From Gaeumannomyces sp. JS-464 (lineage: Eukaryota; Ascomycota; Sordariomycetes; Magnaporthales; Magnaporthaceae): a DNA stretch of 64,000 nt. Shown piece by piece: positions 46,260-57,680 of this stretch. A program made the translations under genes and the position numbers. The stretch is from positions 1,798,001 through 1,862,000 of the forward strand of contig NGZR01000003.1 in NCBI GenBank assembly GCA_002197995.1, given 5' to 3'. Within the stretch, counting starts at the first letter, position 1. Each line of letters starts with the position of its first letter. The notes under the pieces are model-generated. The model was not told where the DNA came from and did not search any database. It was given only the letters and a program-made list of their open reading frames with translations.

Positions 46260-48773
46260 TCATACAAGTGTTACATCATTTAGCTCGCGGAGCCGAGCCT
46301 CGCGTTGCACCGATAACTCCTTCTTTTTCTCACTCCTTGCGTGGCGACGCAGTGAAGCCCTGTCAATCAGCTTTGTCAACTCTTCCAGTGGGGGGAGCAG
46401 CTCGGCCCCCCATGCCTGGTTGAACATGTCCCTGGCGAGCGGGAGCGGGAGGCGGTTGCGGCTCATGGCCACCGTGAGGTGGTGCTTTCTTGGGGTCCAC
46501 TCGAAGCCGAACAGGTCAACAAGGCTCTCGGTGACGGCGAGTCGGACCGTGTTATCATGCACGTTGACTCCGACCCGCTTGAGCTCGGCTAGGAACTTGA
46601 CGCCGCGCGCGATCGAGTAGGAGGCCATTTCACCTTCCTGGCCGTTCAGCCCCTGGGGGTAAAGCAGCACGAAACGAACGGTGCGATAGACGTGGCGCGT
46701 CTGGAACTTGGTGCCGAAGATGACTTGGATCGGATGGTTCGGGTTGCTTAGCGGCAGATCGGCCGGTAGCCGCTGGAATGGCAAGGACTTCGAGTACTGG
46801 TACAAGAACACATCTGGCACGTCGGCCGTCGGGATGTTCATCATGTATGCACCAGAGGCATCGGCTTCCCTGTAGTGACGGATGATCTCCATCGCTAGGT
46901 TCTCCAGCTTGTCGAACTTGTAGCGGCGGCCGAGAGACCGTAGCAATAGCATCCAGGCCTCGCAAGCTAATGGGTAAGGGGTCTCCATCATCCGACGACC
47001 GAGGGCGATGTAGAAATCCTCGTGATCGTTTCGCGTGTCGTAAGTGTCTTTGGTGTTATATATGAGGTACTGAGAAATCAGGTGGCTGGTTCCGGGGAGT
47101 ATAGGAATGCCCTTGGAGCTCATCTCAGCCAGGACTGCGAGGACCATTTGCCGTCTGCCGCTGTGCAGGTAAGTCAAGATGAGGTCGTTAAACCCGAGTG
47201 CGATATGGTCGAGACCCTCGGCAGACCTCACAGACAAGATTAGGCGGTACGTCTTCCAGTCACCCGAACGGGAGGAGGCGTCAAGAATCTCTCTCTGGGT
47301 GGCCGCATCGTCGTAGACCTCTGGGTGGATGTCCGAGGCGAGGAGCTCCCGGAGTGTTTCCTCATCTCGCTGTGCTGTAAAGTGCTTGACGGCCGCCGAA
47401 TATCGTGAGCCACCCGTGTCGATTCTGAGGGTCTGAAGCTGCTCCAGCCGGCGAGCTAGAGAGTCCACGGTCGGTTCTCGCAGAGCAATCGACTGTAGGG
47501 ACAAGGGCCCGATGCTCCGCACTCCCAAAGCATGCACCAGGTGTATGGCCGTGTCGAGAGAGACCCATGAGCTTGCAAACCATTTTGCCCCGAGAGAATC
47601 GTCGTATGGCTTCTCTGTAATGCCAAAAGTCTTGCCGTGAACACGGTTGATCATGGTGCGCATGTCTCCCCCCTGGAGCTCGTCGCCAGTCATTTCTTCA
47701 TCCAAGTCGCAGACCATTTTCTCCTCCTTGTGTAGGTATATCTGCGGGAAGTAGGCTGAGAGGTATTTGATGAACGTGCGCGCCTCGTCCGACTTCGGGC
47801 GGTCGTTGTGTTGGACTAATATGCTTCTCCAATACCTGGCAAGATTCGATTGGCCCTGATTCCAGATGTGAGGGATCAACGTGTCGTAGAGGTCACGATG
47901 TGGGCTCGCGACATACATGGCCCTCAGAAGGGCCTGCATGTTGGTGTTGCTGTGCATGGAGACATCCATCAGGAGCCGCACGAACTTGACCCTATCGTGA
48001 CCGAAGTTTGCAGCGAGACGAACATGCCAGCGAAACGCTCTGTCCAGCTCCTCCTCGGCCAGGAGAAATCTCATGATAGTGTTGTACAGCTGGGGCCACT
48101 TCACGTCATGGGCAACGCGCATCCATTCGGCGTAGACCCAGAGCTGTACCAGCAGCCTCTCGTCCCGGAGTGACAGATCCAGCACGGTTTTCCAGAAGTC
48201 GGCAGTAAGCGGGTGATCTTCTTGATAGTACAGCTGGCGGCGTTTGAACAGCTCGCCAAGGAGGAACGAAGTATTGGGCTCTTTGTGAGTTCTCTGGCAG
48301 ACGTTGAGCAGACATGCCCACAGAGCCAGATCTTTGCCGGCTCCCGGGCGATTTATCAGGCGGCCTTCCAGGAAGGCGCCCACAGGAGACGACTCCTTGA
48401 GCGCTCTTGCGCTATCCACCAACAACCACTGCCATTTCCCGTAACCACTCGTGTCCTCATCAGCGGGGTCTGGGGGGACGAGGCGGCCCTGGGAGGACAC
48501 TTCGCGGACAGAGTCTCGACGACCCAGCCCTGGTTGTGGGCGGGGCGGGCCTGATGGCCATCGTGGGCGAACGGGGCCACTTGTGAAGCTCGGCGCTGGG
48601 AGAGTGTGTTCCGGCTTCGTGGGGAGCGTAGAATGAAGGCGGAGGGGCGGTGTGTGGGAGAGGCAGGGAGAAGCGACGGCGACGATGCAGGTAGTCGTGA
48701 ATCGGTTGTGCCAGGAGGCGGCCAGTCGCATTGCTGGAAAACCTGTCCCTGTCCTGATGCGCCCGACGTGCAT
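46260..48773 (-). CDS. Pentatricopeptide-repeat-like mitochondrial protein
   Basis: This single open frame encodes 837 residues. The N-terminus (MRLAASWHNRFTTTCIVAVA within the first 35 residues) is basic and hydroxyl-rich with few acidic residues, a likely mitochondrial presequence. The remainder is all helical with repeating aromatic and leucine helix pairs such as LWACLLNVCQRT, FWKTVLDLSLRDERLLVQLW, WPQLYNTIMRFLLAEEELDRAF and LILTYLHSGRRQMVLAVLAEM. These resemble degenerate PPR units found in fungal proteins of mitochondrial RNA processing or translation. I could not match it to a specific factor, and the exact repeat count needs a profile search. No frame errors were seen over 2.5 kb, in contrast to neighbours. 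Confidence 0.75.
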   Translation of the reverse strand: MHVGRIRTGTGFPAMRLAASWHNRFTTTCIVAVASPCLSHTPPLRLHSTLPTKPEHTLPAPSFTSGPVRPRWPSGPPRPQPGLGRRDSVREVSSQGRLVPPDPADEDTSGYGKWQWLLVDSARALKESSPVGAFLEGRLINRPGAGKDLALWACLLNVCQRTHKEPNTSFLLGELFKRRQLYYQEDHPLTADFWKTVLDLSLRDERLLVQLWVYAEWMRVAHDVKWPQLYNTIMRFLLAEEELDRAFRWHVRLAANFGHDRVKFVRLLMDVSMHSNTNMQALLRAMYVASPHRDLYDTLIPHIWNQGQSNLARYWRSILVQHNDRPKSDEARTFIKYLSAYFPQIYLHKEEKMVCDLDEEMTGDELQGGDMRTMINRVHGKTFGITEKPYDDSLGAKWFASSWVSLDTAIHLVHALGVRSIGPLSLQSIALREPTVDSLARRLEQLQTLRIDTGGSRYSAAVKHFTAQRDEETLRELLASDIHPEVYDDAATQREILDASSRSGDWKTYRLILSVRSAEGLDHIALGFNDLILTYLHSGRRQMVLAVLAEMSSKGIPILPGTSHLISQYLIYNTKDTYDTRNDHEDFYIALGRRMMETPYPLACEAWMLLLRSLGRRYKFDKLENLAMEIIRHYREADASGAYMMNIPTADVPDVFLYQYSKSLPFQRLPADLPLSNPNHPIQVIFGTKFQTRHVYRTVRFVLLYPQGLNGQEGEMASYSIARGVKFLAELKRVGVNVHDNTVRLAVTESLVDLFGFEWTPRKHHLTVAMSRNRLPLPLARDMFNQAWGAELLPPLEELTKLIDRASLRRHARSEKKKELSVQREARLRELNDVTLV

Positions 48774-49475
48774 CTGAGGACTACCATGGCGCTGACAGAT
48801 CCCCAGTCAACGGTCTCTGGGGGTGCATTGCTTCAGCTGGTTTGGAGGCAGCTGAGTTGCGACGGTGGTGAGGTATTCTCTGCGCCTCCTCGTCTGGTCC
48901 GCACACCTTGGCTGCTCTGCTCTGCTGCACGGCTGCGCGCCACCAGGCCTCCCTTGCAGCTTTCATGCGGGCAGGCAAGCCAAAAATTCTAGCTCCATCC
49001 CACGCTTATCCTTATCGGCGTGCCGTCATCCATCCAACACGCGCTCTACACAAGCCTCAAGGAGGCTCCACTCGAGAGCCTCTCTCCACTCTGTCAATGC
49101 CAGGTCGAGGGAGTGTTCCATGCTCAGGGCCATCCGTCAGCTTCTTCTCCACTCGCAGCCATCAAAACACAAGCTTTCGAGGATCACTTCCATCCTCCCT
49201 ACTTCTATTCCCGCGGCCGCTGTTTGCTCTGTCATCGGTAGTCCTTGGTCTCGGTCTGCATACTCGCTGGAAACTTTACCCTCGAGTCCGTGGCCTATCG
49301 GCAATCAGGATACTAGACGACGTCGCGAACCTCGGCGTTTTCCCGAACCTGCGCGACGGTTCGCGACTGGGACTTTTCTTCCGGCTATTTTTTTTTTCTT
49401 TACACTTTTTTTCTTCTTCTTGCTCTAATACTTTCGTTCAGTTGTATTCTCAGCTCACCATCTCCAGCCGCCAAA
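48774..49475. promoter_or_regulatory. Divergent promoter and HRP1 leader
   Basis: The start codons of the PPR-like gene (-) and HRP1 (+) flank this interval. The last 100 bp contain long T/C tracts (49385-49425), typical of a strongly expressed fungal leader. An open plus-strand frame over 48865-49428 looks fortuitous. Confidence 0.45.
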
Positions 49476-52400
49476 ATGACGGAACCGGAGTCGTTTGAAG
49501 ATGATCTTTCGCCGATCTGTGAGTGCTGCCCGGCCGCCCAAATTAGCACCACCCGACCACCCTCGCGATGCCTAGACATCAAGCCAAATCGTAGAATTTT
49601 CGCTAACGATGCTTTTTCCACGACAGCTACGCCGATGACGAGCCTTCCTCAAGCCGGCTCCTGCGGCCGCGCAGCCTGCGGCCCCTGCGCCAGCCGTCTC
49701 TGCTCCAGCAGAAGCGCAGGACGAACCGCCTTCAGCAGATGCTGGTCAAGGCGCTGACGACAGCATGAACTACGAAGAGGATGATGAAGATGATGACGTC
49801 GACTTCAATCTCGGCAACGGCTCCGTTTCAACAGCACAGTACTCCTCCGAGAGGCCTTCACATACACCAATGCCCTCGGCGCCAGCGCCGGCTCCAACCG
49901 CGCGAGGCCCCAACTCGAAAGAAGACGGGTGAGTGAAGCTTTTGACTTTTACGCGTAATGATTTTATGCCTCCATTCCCGGGCTCCCAAACACGGTGCTG
50001 CGGCGCAAGCTTCAGGCACCGACATCGGCGCAGTGGCGGATTCCGTGGGGGAGGTTGGTTTGGACTACACGCCGTTGGGCTGGCGCACGGACGGCCGCTC
50101 GCTCATGGAGGTGGAGGGGAACTCTACGCAATACCGGACGGGCAACTTGAATGTGTCCAAAGGCCTCCAAGGGCTTCGTGGTCGGCGGAGTGGGCGTTTT
50201 GGCTGTACCAGGGTCCCGGATCAGCACTTCAAAGCACGCTCATGCTGCCTCGCTGGGCGGCGAGTCAAGGGGAGAAATAGCGGGTCATTGGCAAGAGCCG
50301 CATGGTCGCCTGCTGCGGAGGGCAGACAGACGGGGGAGCAGCCTACTACAAGATCAACGCCCGGCACACGCCACCAAAAAGGTCGAAGCTATACCCAGAA
50401 GCGCCAAAGCGATAGTCAAGCCAGGAGCACATTTTGTGTCCGATAGCCTCCAGCCAGCAGATACTCCTTTTATGAGCTCCGACGGACACCCTTTAGGGGG
50501 TGTCGCTGGGTGCCGTAGCAAGATTGGCAGCGGATAGCGCTCGAAGGGCAGTACCTAGCTTGACGGTAGCAGAGCAAGACAGAAAGAGCAAGAACAGACG
50601 CAGACACAGACCGCAAGATCAAGAAAAAGAAGAAGCGTTCGACGACCGTTCAAGTGGCCTCTCCTGCTTGCGCCGCGTCTTGTTTTCTCGCTAGTGGGAA
50701 TCACTGGGGCGTGCTGCCCAACCGACACCTCGACCAGCCCGAACTGCCGCCAACTCCGAGGACTTCTCGACTCGCCCGCCCGGTTGGCTGTTGGATGGTA
50801 TTCGCTGGAGCGGTTACACAATACGCCACAACCCGCGACGGCTTCCTCATGGACCACCACCCATGCGCGTCCGCATTGCTAGAAATAGGAGGGGATATAC
50901 GGTGCGCCTTTTAGGGAGGGTGCTCTAAGGAAACTGCTGTCTATCGGCGTCGGCTGCTCGCTGGAAGTCCTTCCTGCAGCAGAAGGGCCCCGATCTAATA
51001 AGCAACCTTCTTGGGTTGTTTTGGTGCTCCATCCGGGATACTGTTACGGCCAGGATTCTTGGGCTCGCCTCTTCATGACCTTTTGACCCCGAGGCCATAC
51101 GCGAACGAGGGACTGACTGGTGGCATTTGATTGAGAGCCTCGCGCTAGGCCATGCATGCGCCATGGAGAGGCAGGCCTTGCTGGAGAGACTTCACCACTA
51201 AAGCCAACTCCTCCAGCACGCTTAGTTGGCTTCGTCAGTACTTGTTTCAGAAGGCTAGCACACAATCAGACTAACACAAGAATCTCGGCAGTAAAATGTT
51301 TATCGGAGGCTTGAATTGGGAGACGACAGACCGTACGTACATGCAGAGGCTGCATGAACCAACCCTTCAACGCACAGAACTCAGGCGTGGCTAATACTCG
51401 GCGTCACAGAGTCTCTCCGCGAATATTTCTCGCAATTCGGCGAGGTTATTGAATGCACCGTCATGCGAGACGGCTCGACCGGCCGATCCCGTGGCTTCGG
51501 CTTTTTAACTTTCAAGGACCCCAAGACGGTCAACATCGTGATGGTCAAGGAACACTATCTGGATGGCAAGATTGTAAGTCCTCTCTACCTCTTTACACCG
51601 CGGCCTCAGCTCGCCGGGGGAGGCTTGCTGACATGCATCCTGCCCACCCCAGATCGACCCCAAGCGCGCCATTCCACGAGATGAGCAGGAGAAGACGAGC
51701 AAGATCTTCGTTGGCGGGGTGAGCCAGGAGACGACAGACCAGGAGTTCAAGGACTTCTTCGCCCAGTTTGGCAGGGTCGTGGACGCGACCCTTATGATGG
51801 ACAAGGACACAGGCCGGCCCCGCGGCTTCGGTTTCGTCACGTTCGAGTCTGAGGCTGGCGTGGACGCATGTCTGGCGCAGGAGCTCGAGATCCACGGCAA
51901 GCCCATTGAGGTCAAGAAGGCACAGCCCCGCGGCAACATGCGCGAGGAAGAGGAGGCCAACCGGCGCGCTGGCGGCGGCCCCGGCAACAAGTTCCGCAAA
52001 GGCGGCAACAATGCCGGCCCGGGCGGCGACGACCAGCAGGGAGGCGGCGGCGGCGCAGGCGGCATGGGCGGTGCTGCACCTGGAGGCATGACGCCGCAGA
52101 TGATGGCCAACTACTGGCAGCGCATGCAGCAGTACTTTCAGATGATGCAGCAGCAGCTCGCCATGAACCAGCGCAACATGGGCTTCCAGATGAACCCGCA
52201 GATGATGCAGATGATGCAAATGCAGCAGATGCAACAGATGCAGCAGATGATGGCCGCCCAGGGCCGCGGCGGGCCCGGCGGACCCATGGCGGCTATGGGT
52301 AACATGAACCCCCAGATGATGGCTCAGATGCAGCAGATGATGGCAGCCCAGCAGGGCGGCGGTCCTGGCGGCCCCGGCGGTCCGGGCTCTGATCTGTCCG

Positions 52401-52883
52401 GCGGCGGTGGCGGCGGCCAGGGCAGCGTGGACGGTAGTGTCGATGGCAGCCAGCAGCCGAACCGAGCGCCGTTTAACGCATACGACCAGCAAATGTTCGA
52501 GCAGCAGAAGCTGGAGCAACAGCAGCACAACCCGCAGCAGCGGCACCGCGGGCCGCAACAGCAACAGCACCGCCAGGGCGGAGGTGGCGGGTACGGCGGC
52601 GGTCACCACCAGCAACAGCAAGGAGGGTACGGCGGTGGAATGGGCGGCGGCCCCACGTCTTGGGAGGGCATGTACGACGACGTCCCCCAGCCCAACTTCA
52701 ACCAGGGTGGCGGTGGCGGGCGGCGGCGGTGGCTTCCGCAACAACAGCCGCGGCGGCCATCAGAACAACAACAACCGGAACCAGCACATGGACCCCAACA
52801 ACGCGCCGCCGCCAAACGCGCCGACGGGCCCCAAGAACGCGGGCAAGCCGGGCTCCAACTACCGCGGCGGCGGCAGGGCATGA
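49476..52883 (+). CDS. HRP1: Hrp1/Nab4-type hnRNP, cleavage factor IB
   Basis: Hrp1 binds UA-rich elements in pre-mRNA for cleavage and polyadenylation, and also shuttles with mRNA. Exons: 49476-49518, 49627-49928, 51292-51332, 51410-51573 and 51653-52883, about 593 residues. An acidic/Ala-Pro N-terminus leads to RRM1 (KMFIGGLNWETTD, RGFGFLTF), the linker DPKRAIPRDEQEKTS that is diagnostic of Hrp1, and RRM2 (KIFVGGVSQETTDQ, GRPRGFGFVTF). The tail is a long Met/Gln/Gly-rich, prion-like region ending Asn/Pro-rich. One base appears missing at about 49508 and 49640. Near 52712 a shift in a GGC repeat moves the frame to the longer-conserved ending (NNNNRNQHMDPNNAPPPNAP). The third intron is 1,363 nt, far longer than others here. 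Confidence 0.93.
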
Positions 52884-53522
52884 GCAGGGGCTTCCACCCT
52901 TACGCCCGTGGCTAGCAGTCACGTTCGTAGGGCGAAGGACAGGGCGGGACCGGAAGAAAAGGGAAAAAATCTAAATCGAACCAACCCAAGAAAGAAGACG
53001 GAGAATGGTGAAGCGCGGTGTCAATATCACCCGTGACCGCTTCTCGCAGTCTATCTCTTTTTTTTTTTTCTTTTTTTTTATCCATCATTCACTACTATCT
53101 CTCTTTTCTCACTCCATCTTTATTCTGACTTGCTACCCTTCTCGTTCCGTCTACTTCCCATTCAGCCCTTTGTTTATCCAGGGCTCTCCTCGCAGCGGCA
53201 CATAGAGCAGCCCAGAGGATGGGGAAGGGCTTGTGTAATTACTGGGTATCTTATTCGTTCACTGGGATAAAAGGCGGTAGCGAGTGCGGATGGCCCATCC
53301 GGGGCCAGGAAACGCCGTGCATCAGGGCATCCTAGGCTTTGCTCCGCATCTCCATTATTAATTGGCTTTTTCCTCCTGCATTCAGTTCTGGGTCTGGCTT
53401 TTAGTTTGTTCATTCGTTGACTCGTTGATTGTGCGTGCCTGTATCCCTCGGAAACATTGTTCCTCCTGGGAACCAAAAAAAAACGCTCTCAGACGCCAAG
53501 CAAACAAGTCTCTCTACTACCT
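52884..53522. other. Intergenic between convergent genes
   Basis: These are the 3' flanks of HRP1 and the PhyH gene. T-rich tracts at 53059-53083 lie within the likely HRP1 3' untranslated region. No gene was seen. Confidence 0.55.
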
Positions 53523-54542
53523 CTATCTATACAGCTTGGTGAAGCCCTCGGCGGGTGGCTGCAGCCAGTTCCGAGCGTCGTAGGGAAGATCGCCCTCGAT
53601 GATGTGGAACGTGTAGATGATCCTCCCCTTCTGGCTCAGGTTCTTCTCACTCTTATGCAGCAGGTTACCATGGATCAGCACCAGCGACCCGGCCTTGACC
53701 TCGCCCGCGACGTAGCCGTCGTCGAGCCGCTTCGCGCCCGAAGCCTGGCCATCACCCTCTTCTCCGACAGCAGCAGCAGCAGCCGGCCGGGCCCCACCGT
53801 ATTCGGCACCGGGCGGGAACCTCGGCCCGTCGTTGTCGACCATCTCGGTCCCGGACCCGGCCGCAGAGCGCACGAGGCGGCGCTCGACGGGGCTCCAGCG
53901 GTGCGAGCCGGGCAGGAAGCTGAGGCAGCCGTTGTCGAGCGTCGCGTCCTCGAGCGCGTACCAGAAGCCGACGGCCGACGGCGGGTCCGTGTACAGGAAG
54001 GTGCTGTCCTGGTGCGGCGGCACGGCGCCGCCGATCTCGGGCTGCTTGCAGATCACCATGCTCTGCAGGCACCGCGGGTCCCGGAACCCCAGCGCGCGCG
54101 CCACCGCCGCGGGGCGCGCCGGCTGGGCCGCGACGTGGCCCGCCTCTCCACTGTGCGCCAGCAGAGAGGCAAAGGGCGGGGACAGCGCGTGCAGGTAGTG
54201 GCCGATCTTGTTGACGGCGCGGGCCTTTGGCTTGGCGAGGTTGCCCTCGGCGTCGAAGGCGTCCTCCTCGAAGAAGAAGCGGATCTTGTCGCCGCTGCCC
54301 AGGAAGTAGTCGTCGCCGACGTGGTCGCGCCCGGACTCGCCGCCCGTGCGGAAGCGCGTCATGGGGTGCGACGCCAGGTCGAGCGACTCGTCCAGCAGCC
54401 GCGCCGTCTCGGCCAGCAGCGCCGACACGGTCGCGGGCGGCAGCGCGTCCGGGACCACCAGGTAGCCGTCCCGGTGGAAGGACTCGAGCTGCGCCGGCGT
54501 GAGGCCGCCGTCGTCGGGTGGGCTGCTGCTGCTGCTGCTCAT
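53523..54542 (-). CDS. Phytanoyl-CoA dioxygenase (PhyH) family protein
   Basis: This is a non-haem Fe(II)/2-oxoglutarate dioxygenase of the PhyH family, intronless, 339 residues from MSSSSSS. An in-frame ATG 29 codons upstream exists but adds unconserved sequence. The double-stranded beta-helix shows the iron ligands His and Asp in PPHQDSTFLYTDP and the distal His in LVLIHGNLLHKSEKN, followed by the Arg of KGRIIYTFHI that usually contacts 2-oxoglutarate. N-terminal LTPAQLESFHRDGYLVVPDAL and LPGSHRW are also typical. The layout is closest to the PHYHD1 subgroup, whose substrate is unclear. A Gly/Ala-rich insert with AAAAAVGEEGDG sits before the C-terminal strand. Confidence 0.9.
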   Translation of the reverse strand: MSSSSSSPPDDGGLTPAQLESFHRDGYLVVPDALPPATVSALLAETARLLDESLDLASHPMTRFRTGGESGRDHVGDDYFLGSGDKIRFFFEEDAFDAEGNLAKPKARAVNKIGHYLHALSPPFASLLAHSGEAGHVAAQPARPAAVARALGFRDPRCLQSMVICKQPEIGGAVPPHQDSTFLYTDPPSAVGFWYALEDATLDNGCLSFLPGSHRWSPVERRLVRSAAGSGTEMVDNDGPRFPPGAEYGGARPAAAAAVGEEGDGQASGAKRLDDGYVAGEVKAGSLVLIHGNLLHKSEKNLSQKGRIIYTFHIIEGDLPYDARNWLQPPAEGFTKLYR

Positions 54543-55247
54543 GGTCGCTGTCTGTTTTCCAAAGTTCTGTCTTCCAAGTGGGATGCGTCCGGATGGTGCG
54601 GGGTTCGGTCTGGTGGTGGCGTGACACATGGAATTAGTTTGAAGCTACTGCCGCTTGGCTTCTATCAAATTCCACTGCACCGCTTTTTATCAGCCAAGGC
54701 CCCGCAGGTGGCCGCCGCCGGCCGGTGTCATACACGCAGCACGGCGGGCCCTGATAGCCCCTTACTTCTATGACAGCGGTTCCTGGTCTTACGCAAATCC
54801 TGACGGATCACAAAAGCAGCACTATACTGTGGCGGAATCCAAGATCAGCCAGTAAGCATCCCAACAACAGGAAATTCGAGCACAATAAAGAATAACTCGG
54901 TATCGATGTTATACAACTTCTGTTCTGTTACCCAAAGCTACCTAGGTAGGTGTTTGTATGCCTAGGTATGCTCCCTCGTTGCCCCCAAGGGCGTATCGAG
55001 ACAAAGTGCCAAAGACAAAACCCGACGCCGGAAAAGAACCTATCCGAATGCAAATATGTACAGACTCATGAACTGAATGATGTTGAAAAAGCTGACCCTG
55101 GCAGCTGCTGCCTCGAAAACATGATATCAACGTGTTTCGTGTGCTGTTGGTAATTAGAAAAATGCCCCTTGGCTGGTTGGGCGCAGCCGGCCCTGAAGCC
55201 GACCAAGGGACTAGTTGAGATATGCTGAATAATCGGATGCTGCGTGT
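54543..55247. other. Intergenic
   Basis: This holds the PhyH promoter and the 3' flank of the membrane-protein gene. Two CCTAGGTA motif copies lie at about 54938-54969. No gene is supported. Confidence 0.5.
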
Positions 55248-56041
55248 TCAGGCCGTGTCGGGGTCCCTGAGAAACTCGTATCCCCTCTCCTGCGGCAACG
55301 CAAACGCCGACGTGGCCAGCCCCGCGGCGCACAGGACAGACAAGCCCGCACTGACCGTGGCCAGGATCCACGACGTGTCGAGGTGCCAGCCGGGCACAAA
55401 GAACTTGTCGTCGTTGTCGTACAGGTACGCCACAACCGAAACGGCCCCGACCAGCAGCAGCGCGACGGCCGAGAGCAGGCCGCCCAGGACGCGCCACCCA
55501 CCAACCCGCTTCTGCTTGCCGCCGGCCATAACCACCAGGAAGGCGACAAGGGTTACGAGCTCGAGCACGGCGGCGAGCGAGACCAGGAAGCCCGTGGTGC
55601 GCATGGAGCAGAAGGCGGAGCCGTCGCCGGCGCAGTCCTCGCGGTCGAGCGGGAAGGGGCGGCAGGGCGGGTCGAGGACCGGAAGGAGCAGCTCTGGTGC
55701 AGGCCGACGTTGCGCGTGACGGACCGGCCCTTGGTCGACGTCACGCCGTAGCTGACCCAGTTGGGCAGCGCGATCGAGGCCAGCGTCATGGCGGTCGCTG
55801 CAGGCGGGCGGGAGTCATGGTCAGCACGTTGTTGCTTCGTTGTTTATTTTGTGCATGTTGGGCTGGTGGGTGCTGGTCGTCTGCTCAGTGGTGGGTGGAT
55901 TGACTGCATGACGACACCAGCCTGTCGCGGCCGCTACAAGCGAAAGGCGTCGCCCACAATCGGCCTCAGCCTCGGGAATGGGCCAAACCTACCAGAGGCA
56001 AATGCCACCAGCGCCGCGCTGTACACTACCGTGCGTGTCAT
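55248..56041 (-). CDS. Four-helix membrane protein, claudin/SUR7-like
   Basis: Two exons (56041-55993 and 55797-55248) give 199 residues. Four hydrophobic segments are visible: VVYSAALVAFASATAMTLASIAL, FLVSLAAVLELVTLVAFLVV, VLGGLLSAVALLLVGAVSVVAYLY and TVSAGLSVLCAAGLATSAFAL. The loop between helices 1 and 2 has NWVSYG, GLHQSC and a later DRED-C pair. This order of W, GL and two Cys is the claudin/PMP22/SUR7 fold signature. Such fungal proteins sit in the plasma membrane, but the specific role here is unknown. One base is missing near 55690, between HQSCS and DPPCRPFPLD. The short cytoplasmic tail ends FLRDPDTA. Confidence 0.72.
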
Positions 56042-57680
56042 TTTCCGACCTTGGCAGATAATGGGTATTGAAGAAAAATGATGGAAGGTTGTCGCCTGAA
56101 TTGAAGCTAGAGAACAAAGAAAAGGTGGCAGCAAAGAGCCCGCAGAGCACAAGCACGTCAGGCACCACGCCACTTGGCGGGGCGTTGATTGATGTGGTGT
56201 GGTGTGAGTGGGAAACCGCTGGGAAGGAGCACAGCGCAAGCTGAACTTGCTGGATTTGGGGTGATGCGTGGCCTCCGACAGGGGTCCTGGCTGCCTGCTG
56301 CCTCGAGCTTCGAGGCTGGGATTGCGAGGCATCGCTGCATCAGCCAGGGCTGATAGCTGCTGCCCGTGCCATGCTTGGATGCATTTGATTCGACCAAACC
56401 TCAAAGCTGCCTGTGCTACTTGACTTGTGCCGACCGGGAACTGCAGGTGGCTGCATCGAGTCTCTGCCAACCACCTTCTCAATTGCCCCTGAATATCCAA
56501 CTGCCAGCCATCCATAAATCTCGCCATACTCCATCACCACGTAAACGTCATGAGGACCTCGAGACGGCTGCTGGAGACTAGGACGACCCTCCTTACAAAA
56601 AGCCGCAAGTGCGCTGTCGCAGGACTCCAGCGAAAGTACATGACGGGAGGTCACCCACTGCAATGGTTCTTAGGCATGCAAGTCCTAAGGGACGGGGAGG
56701 GGTAACCTCATATTATCTTGTACTTTTACTTGAGCCCTGCGGCAGCGCGCTCGACAGCATATGCACCACCCATTTTGAAGTTTTCCACTTCTAGTTCGAT
56801 TGTCTGCTGCTGTGTTCAATACCGTGACATGGCATGTTAGGGGACAACTTACATGCTTCGCCGGATCCTTTCTGCCTAAGCCTATGCCGGTGCGCGGAAA
56901 CACCAACAACAGTGAGTCGAGATTGCAAACGAATCGAGGTAACGGGGCCGTCTCCAGATCCCTCCCTGGCTGTCTTGGTATTCCGCTGAATCTCGGGGCG
57001 CCTCCCAGCGGATCGGGGCGTTGTGTCCGACAAAGGCACGGCAGCCGCTCGAAGCGATTGAAGTTGTAAAAGCACGTTTGGCGACTCGGGGGCTGACATT
57101 TTCCATGCATAGAGTCAAGCTTGTCGATGAGGCTTCTTGGCAGGGGTGCGAGAAAATGGAGTCCGACTTCGGAGAGTCTACCAAGCGATATAAAATGTCA
57201 GGGCCGCCCATCTGAGGCCGGGCCCTCGAGACCTAGGTATTTTGCCAATCGATGTAAGAATTCATGAACGATTGGTATGGGCAACATGTTCGACAACCGT
57301 CCAAGAAATTAGTCCCCATCAGAGAGACGGGAGGAAAATGGTTCCAGGCCAGGAACTCGATGCCATCACATGCCTGCCCACGGCCCAAAGGAAACCCCAC
57401 TCTTTGCTGGCGGCGGCAGCAGCGGGCGGGCGTGAACATGCATCGCTGAATCCGGCCTCAGCTTGTCCAAAATACCTCGCCTGCCCGACTGTGCGAGCCC
57501 CTGAGACAACGAGACGACCGACCGCAGAACATGGCATCCTAGTTATTTTTTCCTGCTTCCTTTTTTCTTTGCTTTTCTTCCATCATCATTTACTCCGCTG
57601 GCTGTGCTTGGCAACCTACCGTCCCTCTTACTTCAAGCAGCTCATCCTTGTGTTCCTCTCCTTCACCCACCTCTAGCCCA
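56042..57680. other. Intergenic, divergent region of 1.6 kb
   Basis: The only features are short unsupported open frames on both strands, a CCTAGG motif copy at 57231-57240, and a T/C-rich leader just before the F-box-like gene (57545-57595). No RNA gene or domain was seen. Confidence 0.5.

Noticed and set aside
49958..50446. Nested gene inside the long HRP1 intron
   Set aside because: Open frames there show no domain, no consistent frame and no clear start context. Transcript evidence would be needed.
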